Shown piece by piece: positions 1 through 8,508 of a stretch of DNA of 64,000 bases (its first letter is position 1; every line of letters begins with the position of its first letter). This DNA comes from Bacterioplanoides sp965200585 (GTDB lineage: Bacteria > Pseudomonadota > Gammaproteobacteria > Pseudomonadales > Oceanobacteraceae): assembly GCF_965200585.1 (NCBI RefSeq), contig NZ_OZ241361.1, one strand, 5' to 3'. The translations under genes were made by a program, and so were the position numbers. The notes below the pieces were generated by a model. The model ran no database searches. It was not told the origin of the DNA and saw only the letters and a program-made list of their open reading frames with translations.

Positions 1-2
1 GT

Positions 3-1502
3 TCACTGGTTATTACCGATATCTATCAGGAGCAGGGACGCCAGAATAAACAAATCACACTGGCTGCTCCTTTCTTTAAAGGCAGCGTATTTGCTGGCGT
101 ACTGGCGGTTCATATCGACATTCAGGAGCTGACGACGTTTGTGCAACAGGCAACCTTTCCCGGTTCTATTGCCGCGTTATATGACGATACCGGTTTAACC
201 ATTGCTTCAACCGGTGAGGTCGATGTCCCGGGCGAGTCACGTCTGTCCGACTTTGAGCCCCTGGTTGAGCTGGAGCGGATCATGCTGAGTAACACTCAGA
301 ACATGCATGAGTTTGTTCTGTTGGAAATCGACAAGATTGCTTATTTCGAAGCCATTCAGCTGACCCCGGATGTTACCTGGCACATGCTGGTGGCGATTGA
401 TAAAAGCAAAATGTACCGGGCGCTGGGTGAGTCATTACAACAGTCGGTGGTGATCACTCTGGTGCTGATTGTGCTGTCAGCGCTGGCCATTTTTGTTGCC
501 CTGTCGGTTGCCTATCGGCCATTACTGGCACTGAAACAAACCATCGTTGAGCTGGCCTCCGGACAAGGCGATCTGACACGCCGTTTGGCGGTCACCCGTG
601 AAGACGATCTGGGTGAAATTTCACACGGCATTAATACCTTTATTGCTGACCTGCAGGGCATGATGCAGGAGATTAAGAGCGCGGCGCAGAATATTGCCGG
701 CAGTGTGACGCATTTACAGCAGCAGAGCAGCGCGAATAATCAGGTACTGGATGCTCACAAACTGGAAACCGCTCAGGTGGCCACCGCATTGAATGAGATG
801 AGTGCCAGTTCAAACGATGTTGCCGACAATACTGAGCACGCGGTGACTCTGACCAGTGACGCCAATGATCAGACGCTGCAATCAAAACAGGTTGTCGCGG
901 ATGCGACCCAGAATATGCAGCAGTTGGTGGAGCAGGTTGATGCATCATCGGGTCAGATTGATCAGATGGGGCAGGATATTGCCAATATTTCTGCGGTATT
1001 AAATGTGATTGGTGATATCGCCGAGCAAACGAATTTGCTGGCATTAAATGCGGCCATTGAAGCTGCCCGGGCCGGTGAGCAAGGGCGTGGTTTTGCGGTG
1101 GTTGCTGATGAAGTTCGTGCGCTGGCATCCCGTACTCAGGAAAGCACATCGGAGGTTCACAATACTATCAACCGCCTCAACGCCAGTTCCCAGGGTGTGA
1201 TTGCTGGTATCGAAGGTACCAAAACCCGTTGTGAAGAAGCGGCGGCACAGACCAACCGGGTGATGACGAATCTTGATCAGATTGTTTCATCGGTAGCAGA
1301 TATTAATGAGCTCAATATCCGTATTGCCACAGCGGCCCAGCAGCAGTCGACTGCCTCTGATGAGATCAACCGCAACATGGTCGCTATCAGCGATATGGTG
1401 GATGATGTGGCTCATAGCGGTGACGAAGTTGTGAAGGCAACTCATGCGCTGGCAGATGCACAACAGACGTTGGGTACAATTGTCGGGCGCTTCAAACTGT
1501 AA
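3..1502 (+). CDS. Methyl-accepting chemotaxis protein (5' end outside window)
   Basis: This is a transmembrane chemoreceptor that would pass ligand signals to CheA/CheW in a polar array. The frame is open from the left edge with no stop, so the N-terminus and first membrane segment lie outside the window; the internal GTG at 141 is not a credible start. The visible part begins in a periplasmic Cache-like sensor region. A membrane helix follows (near 440-510, rich in V, L, I and A), then a HAMP segment (ASGQGDLTRRL) and a long coiled-coil signalling domain with the conserved hairpin tip motif NLLALNAAIEAARAGEQGRG. It ends in GRFKL without the NWETF-type CheR tether. The ligand cannot be inferred. 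Confidence 0.93.
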   Translation, partial: SLVITDIYQEQGRQNKQITLAAPFFKGSVFAGVLAVHIDIQELTTFVQQATFPGSIAALYDDTGLTIASTGEVDVPGESRLSDFEPLVELERIMLSNTQNMHEFVLLEIDKIAYFEAIQLTPDVTWHMLVAIDKSKMYRALGESLQQSVVITLVLIVLSALAIFVALSVAYRPLLALKQTIVELASGQGDLTRRLAVTREDDLGEISHGINTFIADLQGMMQEIKSAAQNIAGSVTHLQQQSSANNQVLDAHKLETAQVATALNEMSASSNDVADNTEHAVTLTSDANDQTLQSKQVVADATQNMQQLVEQVDASSGQIDQMGQDIANISAVLNVIGDIAEQTNLLALNAAIEAARAGEQGRGFAVVADEVRALASRTQESTSEVHNTINRLNASSQGVIAGIEGTKTRCEEAAAQTNRVMTNLDQIVSSVADINELNIRIATAAQQQSTASDEINRNMVAISDMVDDVAHSGDEVVKATHALADAQQTLGTIVGRFKL

Positions 1503-1549
1503 CAAAGTTACTGTGTAATAAGTCAGAACTGCCGTAAAACACGGCAAAA

Positions 1550-1578
1550 TTCAGCGCCGGACAGCGTCCGGGGCTGAA
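1550..1578 (+). terminator. Hairpin downstream of the chemoreceptor gene
   Basis: A 13-base arm at 1550-1562 (TTCAGC then CCGGAC) pairs with 1566-1578 across a 3-base loop, with one G-G mismatch. The following bases are only moderately T-rich (TAATACTTTA). It is terminator-like and separates the chemoreceptor from the zinc-uptake unit, but it is not a textbook U-tract terminator. Confidence 0.5.
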
Positions 1579-1615
1579 TAATACTTTACTCAGGTTATAT
1601 AAACTGACAAGCTTA

Positions 1616-1630
1616 TGTAATCTTATAACA
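1616..1630 (+). promoter_or_regulatory. Candidate Zur (zinc uptake repressor) operator
   Basis: The 15-mer TGTAATCTTATAACA is a palindrome of form TGTNAT-N3-ATNACA read on either strand. That is the core form I recall for the Zur box between znuA and znuC in E. coli. It lies 18 bases upstream of the ATG at 1649 and next to TATAAA/TATAAC sequences that could be a -10 element. The downstream genes look like a zinc-import unit, so zinc-dependent repression is the natural reading. Zur binding is inference. Confidence 0.55.
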
Positions 1631-1648
1631 TCGCTTTTGGTTTGGCTT

Positions 1649-1936
1649 ATGCCGTTTCGTCGTCACACATCGCTGTTGGCTATGCTGCTTTGTACCCTGA
1701 TGGTACTGGCGGCCAGCATGCAGACGTTACATGAGCAGTTGGCTCATGACGGCATTGCCACGCACTGCGAATATTGTTTACAGGCACTGGATGCTTCCGG
1801 TGTTATTCCTCCGCTATTGATTGCGTTACCAGCTCTGGTACTGGATCTCTCTCCTCAGTTGTTATTGGCCTTCGCTGCGCCGCAACGTCTGACGGTTATG
1901 TTGCAGGCGCGTGCGCCACCGCAGGCCGTTGCTTAA
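1649..1936 (+). CDS. Small Cys-containing membrane/exported protein upstream of zinc receptor (DUF2946-like)
   Basis: A 95-residue protein whose function I cannot name. I start it at ATG 1649 rather than the in-frame TTG at 1637, because the protein then opens with a positively charged MPFRRH stretch followed by a hydrophobic signal/anchor helix (LLAMLLCTLMVLAAS). After it comes a His-containing stretch ending in HCEYC, a CxxC pair that could bind metal, then a second hydrophobic stretch. Small proteins with a CxxC near such an anchor often sit beside metal-uptake genes and are annotated DUF2946. Its place between a Zur-like box and the TonB receptor suggests a role in metal handling. No clear Shine-Dalgarno sequence is visible. 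Confidence 0.6.
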   Translation: MPFRRHTSLLAMLLCTLMVLAASMQTLHEQLAHDGIATHCEYCLQALDASGVIPPLLIALPALVLDLSPQLLLAFAAPQRLTVMLQARAPPQAVA

Positions 1937-1990
1937 CAACTCATACATTTAACACGATCCTTTTTTATCTGTATTTCCGGAGAAGTACCC

Positions 1991-4195
1991 ATGCGTAAGC
2001 ACCTGTTGGCGCTGGCTGTTGCCAGCGCGTCTTTCACCCCTGTTCATGCACAGGATAATGTTGAGCTGGACACTGTACGTGTGACAGCCACGCCCACCAA
2101 TCAATCACAAGCAGACATTGTTCAGCCGACGATTGTGTTAACCGGTGAAGCGCTGGATCGCCAACGGGCGGAATCTCTGGGTGATACGCTGGGGCAACAG
2201 CCCGGGGTGCATAACTCCAGCTATGGTACGGCGGTGGGGCGCCCGGTTATTCGTGGCTTAGGTGGCGCCCGGGTGAAAGTCCTGCAATCGGGGCTGGAAG
2301 CGGTGGATGCTTCTTCGGTCAGCCCGGATCATGCGGTAGCGGTGCATCTGCACGATGCCAAGCAGGTTGAAGTGCTGCGCGGCCCGGCGTCACTGTTGTA
2401 CGGCAACGGTGCGTTTGGCGGGGTGGTAAATGTGGTGGATGATCGTATTCCCAGCACTCAGGAAGACGACGGTGTCGAAACCAATGTTCGCTTGGGTGCG
2501 AACAGCGTTAATGACGGTCAGGAAATTGCGCTGAGCAATCAGGGTAAAAGCGGTGCCTGGCGCTGGCATGCCGCAGCCTCTGAAAGCAAGGCAGAGGAAT
2601 ACCGTATTCCTCGCGAAGCGGGTGAAATTGAGCGCGAAGAAAATGGCGAAATTGAGCGTCGTGATGCCGAAGGCAAACGTCTGGAAAACAGCGATGTTGA
2701 TCATAACCGTCAGTTCTCGTTAGGAGGCAGTTATGAGTTCGGCAATGGCAATCTGGTTGGCATTGCCGTGAGTCATATGGATTCTGAGTTTGGTTTGCCG
2801 GGCCATGGTCATGAAGATGAGCATGAAGAAGAAGGTGAAGAGCACGACGAGGAAGAAGGCGAAGAGCACGGTCATGAAGAGGAAGAAGGTCCGGCTCGCG
2901 TTGACTTAGAGAGCACACGTGTTGATCTGGCGGGTCTGTTTAATAACCCGTTTGCCGGTGCCGAATCCTTAACGGTGAAACTGGCGCTGACCGATTATGA
3001 GCACACCGAAGGCCATGAAGAAGCACATGGCGAAGAAGAGCACGACGAGGATGAGGAACACGAAGAAGGTGAAGAGCATGAAGAAGAACATGGCCCGACC
3101 ACCTTTAAAAATAAATCTCAGGATCTGCGGGTTGAACTGGTTCTGGAAGAGATGCTGGGCATGACTCACGTCGTGGGCAGTCAGATTTCTTACAGCGAAT
3201 TCTCGGCGGAAGGTGAAGAAGCTCTGGTACCGTCGACCGATACTGAAAATCTTGGCCTGTTCTGGCTGGGTGAGAAGCAGATTGACGATCTGACACTGAA
3301 TGTGGGTGCCCGTTTCGACAGTATTTCACACGATCCTGACAACCCGGGCGAGTTGGATTCAGCTTGTGGCTTCAGTGCTGCAGATGTGGATAAAACCGAT
3401 TTTTCTAATCACAGTGTATCGTTGGGCTTAATTCAGGAATTATCCGATGGCTGGCAGGTTGCTGGCTCGGTGACCAGCGCTCAGCGTGCTCCGGCTGCGG
3501 AAGAGTTATTCTCTTGTGGTGCTCATGAAGCGACTCTGAGTTATGACATCGGCAACCCGGACCTGGATGAAGAACAGGCTCTGAATCTGGACATCTCCGT
3601 GCGTAAAAACAGTGGCGCGTTAACCGGCTCTCTGAGCATTTACCGCAACCAGGTGGATGATTTTATTTTCCAGAATGCTGTGGTTGAAGGTGGTGAATTG
3701 CTGGTCGAAGACGGTTTACAGGCGTATCGCTTTGAGCAGGATGAAGTCACTCTGACGGGGGTCGAGCTACAACTGGCCTATCAGCTGAATGATGCCTTTG
3801 AGCTGACGGCGCTGGCTGATGGTGTACGTGGTAAGCTGGATAATGATGATTATCTGCCGCGTATGCCGGCCGACCGTTTCGGTTTGGGGGTGAACTTTGA
3901 GTCCGCTGGCTGGAGCGCTTATGCCCAGCATATGTTTGTTGCCAAGCAGGATCGTACCGCCACTTTTGGTGTGGATGATCAGGGTGCGGAAATCGAAGAA
4001 ATTGAAACCGACAGCTACCAGTTGTTAACCGCTGGTGTGGGTTATCTGATCACAACTCAAAGTGCGGAATATCGTATCGATCTGCAGGGCAACAACCTGC
4101 TGAATGAAGAAGTGCGTTACCACACCTCCTTTGTGAAGGATCTGACGCCTCAGCCAGGACGTGGCTTTAAGCTGGCATTTAATGCACGCTTCTGA
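1991..4195 (+). CDS. TonB-dependent outer-membrane receptor, zinc type (ZnuD-like)
   Basis: This 734-residue protein is an outer-membrane beta-barrel gated by TonB. It has a signal peptide of about 20 residues ending PVHA, a TonB-box-like stretch (DTVRVTATP), a plug domain with RGLGGARVKVLQSG and EVLRGPASLLYGNGA, a 22-strand-type barrel and a C-terminal Phe (FNARF). Two extracellular-loop regions, about residues 270-302 and 336-370, are extremely rich in His, Glu and Asp (HEDEHEEEGEEHDEEEGEEH type). This is the hallmark of zinc receptors such as Neisseria ZnuD. It follows a Zur-like box and a small Cys protein, probably in one transcript. Zinc as substrate is inferred from the loops and context; nickel or another divalent metal is possible. 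Confidence 0.88.
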   Translation: MRKHLLALAVASASFTPVHAQDNVELDTVRVTATPTNQSQADIVQPTIVLTGEALDRQRAESLGDTLGQQPGVHNSSYGTAVGRPVIRGLGGARVKVLQSGLEAVDASSVSPDHAVAVHLHDAKQVEVLRGPASLLYGNGAFGGVVNVVDDRIPSTQEDDGVETNVRLGANSVNDGQEIALSNQGKSGAWRWHAAASESKAEEYRIPREAGEIEREENGEIERRDAEGKRLENSDVDHNRQFSLGGSYEFGNGNLVGIAVSHMDSEFGLPGHGHEDEHEEEGEEHDEEEGEEHGHEEEEGPARVDLESTRVDLAGLFNNPFAGAESLTVKLALTDYEHTEGHEEAHGEEEHDEDEEHEEGEEHEEEHGPTTFKNKSQDLRVELVLEEMLGMTHVVGSQISYSEFSAEGEEALVPSTDTENLGLFWLGEKQIDDLTLNVGARFDSISHDPDNPGELDSACGFSAADVDKTDFSNHSVSLGLIQELSDGWQVAGSVTSAQRAPAAEELFSCGAHEATLSYDIGNPDLDEEQALNLDISVRKNSGALTGSLSIYRNQVDDFIFQNAVVEGGELLVEDGLQAYRFEQDEVTLTGVELQLAYQLNDAFELTALADGVRGKLDNDDYLPRMPADRFGLGVNFESAGWSAYAQHMFVAKQDRTATFGVDDQGAEIEEIETDSYQLLTAGVGYLITTQSAEYRIDLQGNNLLNEEVRYHTSFVKDLTPQPGRGFKLAFNARF

Positions 4196-4235
4196 TGCCT
4201 GAGTTGTGATCATGGATTGATCGCGCTGTTTATCG

Positions 4236-4269
4236 AAGACCATCTGGCCGCCGCCCGATGGTCTTTTTT
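4236..4269 (+). terminator. Rho-independent terminator after the zinc receptor
   Basis: AAGACCATC at 4236-4244 pairs perfectly with GATGGTCTT at 4257-4265 around a GC-rich 12-base loop, and the stem runs into TTTTTT. It closes the zinc-uptake unit before birA. Confidence 0.88.
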
Positions 4270-4398
4270 ATGGCTGGTTACAGCTTCTATCTACAACGCC
4301 TATCTCTGTAAACCATTCTGATTTTTCTGGTTGTCTGCTTTCGTCGTGCATGGCTTCTGATATAGTTTGTGGCTGACTGTAAGTATCGGGAGGTCGCC

Positions 4399-5355
4399 AT
4401 GTTAAACAAGTTATTAGGCTTATTGGCCGACGGACAATTCCACTCGGGTGAAGAGCTGGGGGAGTCATTGGGGGTGAGTCGCGCTGCGGTCTGGAAGCAG
4501 CTTAAAAAACTGGATGATCTGGATATCCCGTATTCTTCGGTTAAAGGCAAAGGCTACCGGCTACACGATGAAATTGAGCTGTTGGATGGCGAGCGTATTC
4601 AGGCGGATATTCAGCAGCGTCTGGATTGCCTGGAGGTGCTGTTGGATGTTGATTCCACCAACTCCTACCTGTTTCAGAAAGCTTCTGACCATATGGGCAA
4701 GCGTTATGCCGTGATGGCGGAGAAGCAAGCGGCTGGTCGTGGTCGTCGTGGTCGCCAGTGGGTCAGCCCGTTTGGTAAGAATATCTATCTGTCACTGCTG
4801 GTGTCATTCAGTGGTGGTGTGGCGGCGCTCGAAGGTTTGAGTCTGGTGACGGCCATTGCGGTTGAACGGGCTTTGCTGAAGCTGGGCATTGCCGGAGTGG
4901 GTCTGAAATGGCCGAATGATATTTATGCCGATGGCAAAAAGCTGGCGGGCATTCTGCTGGAAGTAACTGGCGAATATAACAGCCATTGCCAGGTAGTGAT
5001 TGGTGTTGGCCTGAACTTATCTCTGAGTGATAAAGACGCCGAAGACATTGGCCAGCCGTGGACCGCATTAAAAAATATCCGCCCGGATCTATCCCGCAAT
5101 CAGGTTGCGACGGTGCTGTTGAATGAATTGTTGCTGGCGGTGGACGAATTCCAGAAGCAGGGCTTTGCGGTATTTCAGGAGTATTGGTCGCAGCGCGATA
5201 TCTACCACAATAAAGAGGTGGTGATTCTCAGTCCGGGCCATGAAAAGCGTGGCATTGTGAAAGGCGTCAACCGCAAAGGCGAATTGTTGCTGCATACTGC
5301 CAAAGGCATGGAAGTGATTGTTGCCGGAGAAATCAGTGTCCGACCCGTTGCGTGA
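4399..5355 (+). CDS. birA: Biotin--protein ligase / biotin operon repressor BirA
   Basis: BirA activates biotin to biotinyl-AMP, transfers it to acetyl-CoA carboxylase BCCP, and as holo-dimer represses biotin synthesis genes. The 318-residue length matches the E. coli enzyme. The N-terminal winged helix-turn-helix is present (SGEELGESLGVSRAAVWKQL), so this is the regulatory class. The biotinyl-AMP loop GRGRRGRQW and the catalytic KWPNDI...KLAGIL block follow, then the C-terminal SH3-like cap. I chose ATG 4399 because GGGAGG at 4388-4393 sits just upstream; an in-frame GTG at 4369 has no such site. Its 3' end overlaps coaX. Confidence 0.95.
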   Translation: MLNKLLGLLADGQFHSGEELGESLGVSRAAVWKQLKKLDDLDIPYSSVKGKGYRLHDEIELLDGERIQADIQQRLDCLEVLLDVDSTNSYLFQKASDHMGKRYAVMAEKQAAGRGRRGRQWVSPFGKNIYLSLLVSFSGGVAALEGLSLVTAIAVERALLKLGIAGVGLKWPNDIYADGKKLAGILLEVTGEYNSHCQVVIGVGLNLSLSDKDAEDIGQPWTALKNIRPDLSRNQVATVLLNELLLAVDEFQKQGFAVFQEYWSQRDIYHNKEVVILSPGHEKRGIVKGVNRKGELLLHTAKGMEVIVAGEISVRPVA

Positions 5356-6097
5356 TCTGTTTCTCGACATAGGTAATAGCCGGATTAAATGGGGCTATCG
5401 CCAGTCGGAGGAAGGGCAGGCAGGTGAGTGGTGTCACGGAGTCTGTGATGAAGCTGAGTTTGCTTCGCTGAACTGGCCATTCGAGATTCGTCGTCTGCTG
5501 GTCTCTTGTGTGCGTGATAAACCGGCATTGCGCCAGCAATTACAGCAGCGCTTTGCTGAGCGACTGGTGTGGTTCAGTGAGCCGCTGGCTGATATCCCAC
5601 TTTTTCGCCATTGTTATAGCGATCATCGCCGCTTGGGTGTGGATCGTTGGCTGGCGATGCTGGGCGCACAATGCCGCTGTCAGGATGATGTGCTGGTGGT
5701 GGATGCTGGCACGGCGCTGACCCTTGATTTGCTGGATAAAGATACGCAACATCAGGGCGGCTGGATTGTTGCGGGTGTGGCACTGGCGCAGCAGGCGTTG
5801 TTTCAGCAGACCGAGCGGGTGAACCCGTTTATGGATGAGCAGCAGGCAATACATGCTGGCCCGGGGCGGGACACATTGGGGTGTGTCAGCGCCGGAGCTC
5901 GCCGCCAGTTGCTGGCATTGGTATTGTCGGTAATGGCTGATTATCCGCAATACCGGGTGTTTGTCTGTGGTGGTGATGGCTTATGGCTGTGTCAGACGCT
6001 GCAAGCCGATGGTGAGGTGCAACGTGATATCGTGCATGCGCCGGAATTAATTTTTGAAGGTATGGAATCCTTATGCGCTGGATCTTTTTTGCCCTAG
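5336..6097 (+). CDS. coaX: Type III pantothenate kinase CoaX
   Basis: CoaX phosphorylates pantothenate, the first step of coenzyme A synthesis, and unlike type I kinases is not feedback-inhibited by CoA. The ASKHA-fold motifs are visible: phosphate 1 DIGNSRIKWG at the N-terminus, a mid-region RLGVDRW, and phosphate 2 DAGTALTLDLLD followed by GGWIVAG. I place the start at GTG 5336, with GGAG at 5326-5329, giving 253 residues. Upstream TTG codons at 5318/5321 are less likely. It overlaps birA by 20 bases and the next gene by 25, a sign of translational coupling in a birA-coaX-SPOR operon common in gammaproteobacteria. Confidence 0.93.
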   Translation: MSDPLRDLFLDIGNSRIKWGYRQSEEGQAGEWCHGVCDEAEFASLNWPFEIRRLLVSCVRDKPALRQQLQQRFAERLVWFSEPLADIPLFRHCYSDHRRLGVDRWLAMLGAQCRCQDDVLVVDAGTALTLDLLDKDTQHQGGWIVAGVALAQQALFQQTERVNPFMDEQQAIHAGPGRDTLGCVSAGARRQLLALVLSVMADYPQYRVFVCGGDGLWLCQTLQADGEVQRDIVHAPELIFEGMESLCAGSFLP

Positions 6098-6738
6098 TGT
6101 TTGCCAATTTGCTGCTGTTTGCCGTGTTCTGGCAGCAACAGGGACGCGACTCATTGCCGGTTGAGCAGACTATTCAGGTCGCTGACAGCAATAAACAACT
6201 GCAACTGGTGTCAGAGTTGGAAGCGCCACTGGTACCGGTAGTTGCTCGCCCTGAAGATAATGAAGTGCGTCAGGCACGTTGTTATGTCGCTGGGCCGTAT
6301 AACGATGAGCTGGATGCGCGTCATTTGCTGGCGCGGGCTCAGGCGTTAGCGCTGGCAGGCAGTATTAATGCGGTGGATATCTCTACCGATGAGCCGTCGG
6401 AATACTGGGTGCATGTGCCGCCACGGGCGACCCGGGGTGAGGCGTTAAAAACCTTGCGTGAGCTACAGCAGCGTAATGTTGATTCGTACATTATTACTCA
6501 AGGGGATCTGGCAGAAGGGGTGTCATTAGGGTTGTTTCGCAATCAGGCATCCGCCCAGGGCATTAAGAAGAAGGTCGAGCGGTTTGAGATTCCGGTCGAT
6601 ATTCGGGTGATTACCAAATCCGTTCGTGAGTATTGGGTTGAAATTGATCAGGTGGCGCAACTGAATGAAAAAATGCGTGAGCGCATTCAGGCCGGTGATA
6701 GCGGGATCAGCTGGCAGCAAGCGGCCTGTTCCGAATAA
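6073..6738 (+). CDS. SPOR-domain inner-membrane protein
   Basis: A 221-residue protein with one N-terminal membrane helix (RWIFFALVFANLLLFAVFW) after a very short cytoplasmic tail. The periplasmic part has a C-terminal SPOR-type region from about residue 105 to 190 (YWVHVPPRATRGEALKTLREL ... GVSLGLFRNQASAQ). SPOR domains bind denuded glycan strands at the division septum. Homologues sit behind coaX in many Pseudomonas- and Oceanospirillum-like genomes but have no settled gene name. The start overlaps coaX by 25 bases. A precise cell-division role is not demonstrated. Confidence 0.82.
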   Translation: MRWIFFALVFANLLLFAVFWQQQGRDSLPVEQTIQVADSNKQLQLVSELEAPLVPVVARPEDNEVRQARCYVAGPYNDELDARHLLARAQALALAGSINAVDISTDEPSEYWVHVPPRATRGEALKTLRELQQRNVDSYIITQGDLAEGVSLGLFRNQASAQGIKKKVERFEIPVDIRVITKSVREYWVEIDQVAQLNEKMRERIQAGDSGISWQQAACSE

Positions 6739-6799
6739 CCTTACCTCAATGGTAAATGTGCAATCTGCGATAAGTTTATAAAAAATAAGAAAAAAGTTG

Positions 6800-6828
6800 T
6801 TGACAGGGTTGGGTGTGGCCCATATAGT
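6800..6828 (+). promoter_or_regulatory. Promoter of the tRNA(Tyr)-tRNA(Gly)-tRNA(Thr)-tufB transcript
   Basis: A consensus -35 TTGACA (6800-6805) and -10 TATAGT (6823-6828) are separated by the ideal 17 bases. A GC-rich ACGCGCC discriminator follows, as expected of stringently controlled stable-RNA promoters. The tRNA(Tyr) gene begins 12 bases after the -10 box. Confidence 0.88.
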
Positions 6829-6840
6829 ACGCGCCACTTC

Positions 6841-6924
6841 GGTGGGGTTCCCGAGCGGCCAAAGGGATCAGACTGTAAATCTGACGCGAAAGCTTCGCTG
6901 GTTCGAATCCAGCCCCCACCACCA
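6841..6924 (+). tRNA. tRNA-Tyr (anticodon GTA)
   Basis: The acceptor stem GGTGGGG pairs with CCCCACC at 6914-6920, followed by discriminator A and an encoded CCA. The anticodon loop is CTGTAAA. The 84-base length with a long variable arm fits tRNA-Tyr. It is first in a Tyr-Gly-Thr-tufB array, the same logic as tyrU-glyT-thrT-tufB in E. coli. Confidence 0.97.
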
Positions 6925-6997
6925 CTTTTTGATAGCTGTCGGAACGGCTATTGGAGCAAGCAGGTAGGCTTGGTCATTTGAACCTACTTGTAAGGTC

Positions 6998-7071
6998 GCG
7001 GGTATAGTTCAATGGTAGAACCTTAGCCTTCCAAGCTAATGATGCGGGTTCGATTCCCGCTACCCGCTCCA
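6998..7071 (+). tRNA. tRNA-Gly (anticodon TCC)
   Basis: The acceptor GCGGGTA pairs with TACCCGC (7061-7067) and ends in TCCA. The anticodon loop CTTCCAA gives TCC at 7030-7032. The T-arm GGTTCGATTCC is intact. It is the second tRNA of the tufB transcript. Confidence 0.97.
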
Positions 7072-7075
7072 GTTT

Positions 7076-7151
<76 letters not shown>

Positions 7152-7263
7152 TTATTTAGAATTCAGAAAGGTAGGCCATTGGTCTGCCTTTTTGTGTATG
7201 TACTTTTGAAAAGTGTTTTCGATCTCGAAAACTGTTAAACCTCAACTTAAAGAGAATTGAGTC

Positions 7264-8487
7264 ATGGCAAAGGAAACGTTTGAGCGCTCCAAACCGCACG
7301 TAAACGTAGGCACCATTGGTCACGTTGACCATGGTAAAACCACTCTGACTGCAGCGCTGACCCGCGTATGTGCAGAAGTATGGGGCGGCGAACTGGTAGC
7401 TTTTGAAGGTATCGACAACGCACCAGAAGAGCGTGAGCGTGGTATCACCATCTCAACTTCTCACGTTGAATACGAATCCCCAAGCCGTCACTACGCGCAC
7501 GTAGACTGCCCGGGACACGCGGATTATGTTAAAAACATGATCACCGGTGCTGCTCAGATGGACGGCGCTATCCTGGTATGTGGTTCTACTGACGGCCCAA
7601 TGCCTCAGACTCGTGAACACATCCTGCTGTCTCGTCAGGTTGGTGTACCATACATCGTGGTATTCCTGAACAAGGCTGACCTGCTGGCTGAAGACTGCGG
7701 CGGCGCAGACTCTGAAGAATACGCAGAGATGCTGGAACTGGTTGAAATGGAACTGCGTGACCTGCTGTCTGAATACGACTTCCCAGGTGACGACACGCCA
7801 ATCATCCCAGGTTCTGCTCTGATGGCCCTGAACGGCGAAGACGACAACGAAATGGGTACTACCGCTGTTAAGAAGCTGGTAGAAACTCTGGATGAATACA
7901 TCCCAGAGCCAGAGCGTGCAATCGACGGCGACTTCATCATGCCAATCGAAGACGTATTCTCTATTCAAGGCCGTGGTACTGTTGTAACTGGTCGTGTTGA
8001 GCGCGGCATCATCAATACTGGTGAAGAAGTTGCGATCATCGGTATCAAAGAGACCACTACCACTACTTGTACTGGTGTAGAAATGTTCCGTAAGATCCTG
8101 GACGAAGGCCGTGCGGGTGAGAACGTTGGTGTTCTGCTGCGTGGTACTAAGCGTGACGAAGTTGAGCGTGGCCAGGTTCTGGCTAAGCCAGGTTCTATCA
8201 CGCCTCACACCAAGTTCACTTCTGAAGTATACGTACTGGGTAAAGATGAAGGTGGTCGTCACACGCCATTCTTCAAAGGCTACCGTCCACAGTTCTACTT
8301 CCGTACGACTGACGTAACGGGCGCTGTTGAGCTGCCAGAAGGCGTTGAAATGGTAATGCCAGGTGACAACGTGACTCTGTCTGTTGAACTGATCGCTCCG
8401 ATCGCGATGGACGAAGGTCTGCGTTTTGCGATCCGTGAAGGCGGCCGTACTGTAGGTGCTGGTGTTGTAGCATCTATCGTTGAATAA
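7264..8487 (+). CDS. tufB: Elongation factor Tu (copy 1, tRNA-linked)
   Basis: EF-Tu carries aminoacyl-tRNA to the ribosomal A site as a GTP complex. G1 GHVDHGKT, switch II DCPGH, and NKAD are all present, then domains 2 and 3. The 407 residues are longer than the 393-394 of E. coli: about ten extra acidic residues follow NKAD (LLAEDCGGADSEEY...). The protein is identical to that of the second copy at 24198 and the genes differ only at synonymous sites. It is cotranscribed with three upstream tRNA genes. No strong U-tract terminator follows; the 3' spacer is instead full of hairpins. Confidence 0.97.
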   Translation: MAKETFERSKPHVNVGTIGHVDHGKTTLTAALTRVCAEVWGGELVAFEGIDNAPEERERGITISTSHVEYESPSRHYAHVDCPGHADYVKNMITGAAQMDGAILVCGSTDGPMPQTREHILLSRQVGVPYIVVFLNKADLLAEDCGGADSEEYAEMLELVEMELRDLLSEYDFPGDDTPIIPGSALMALNGEDDNEMGTTAVKKLVETLDEYIPEPERAIDGDFIMPIEDVFSIQGRGTVVTGRVERGIINTGEEVAIIGIKETTTTTCTGVEMFRKILDEGRAGENVGVLLRGTKRDEVERGQVLAKPGSITPHTKFTSEVYVLGKDEGGRHTPFFKGYRPQFYFRTTDVTGAVELPEGVEMVMPGDNVTLSVELIAPIAMDEGLRFAIREGGRTVGAGVVASIVE

Positions 8488-8508
8488 TTTGACTGGATCA
8501 AATTATAA

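Noticed and set aside
7453..8262. Long antisense reading frame (269 codons) inside tufB, repeated in tufA
   Set aside because: It is a codon-bias shadow of a highly expressed gene. It has no ribosome binding site and its composition (Thr, Val and Phe rich) is not protein-like.
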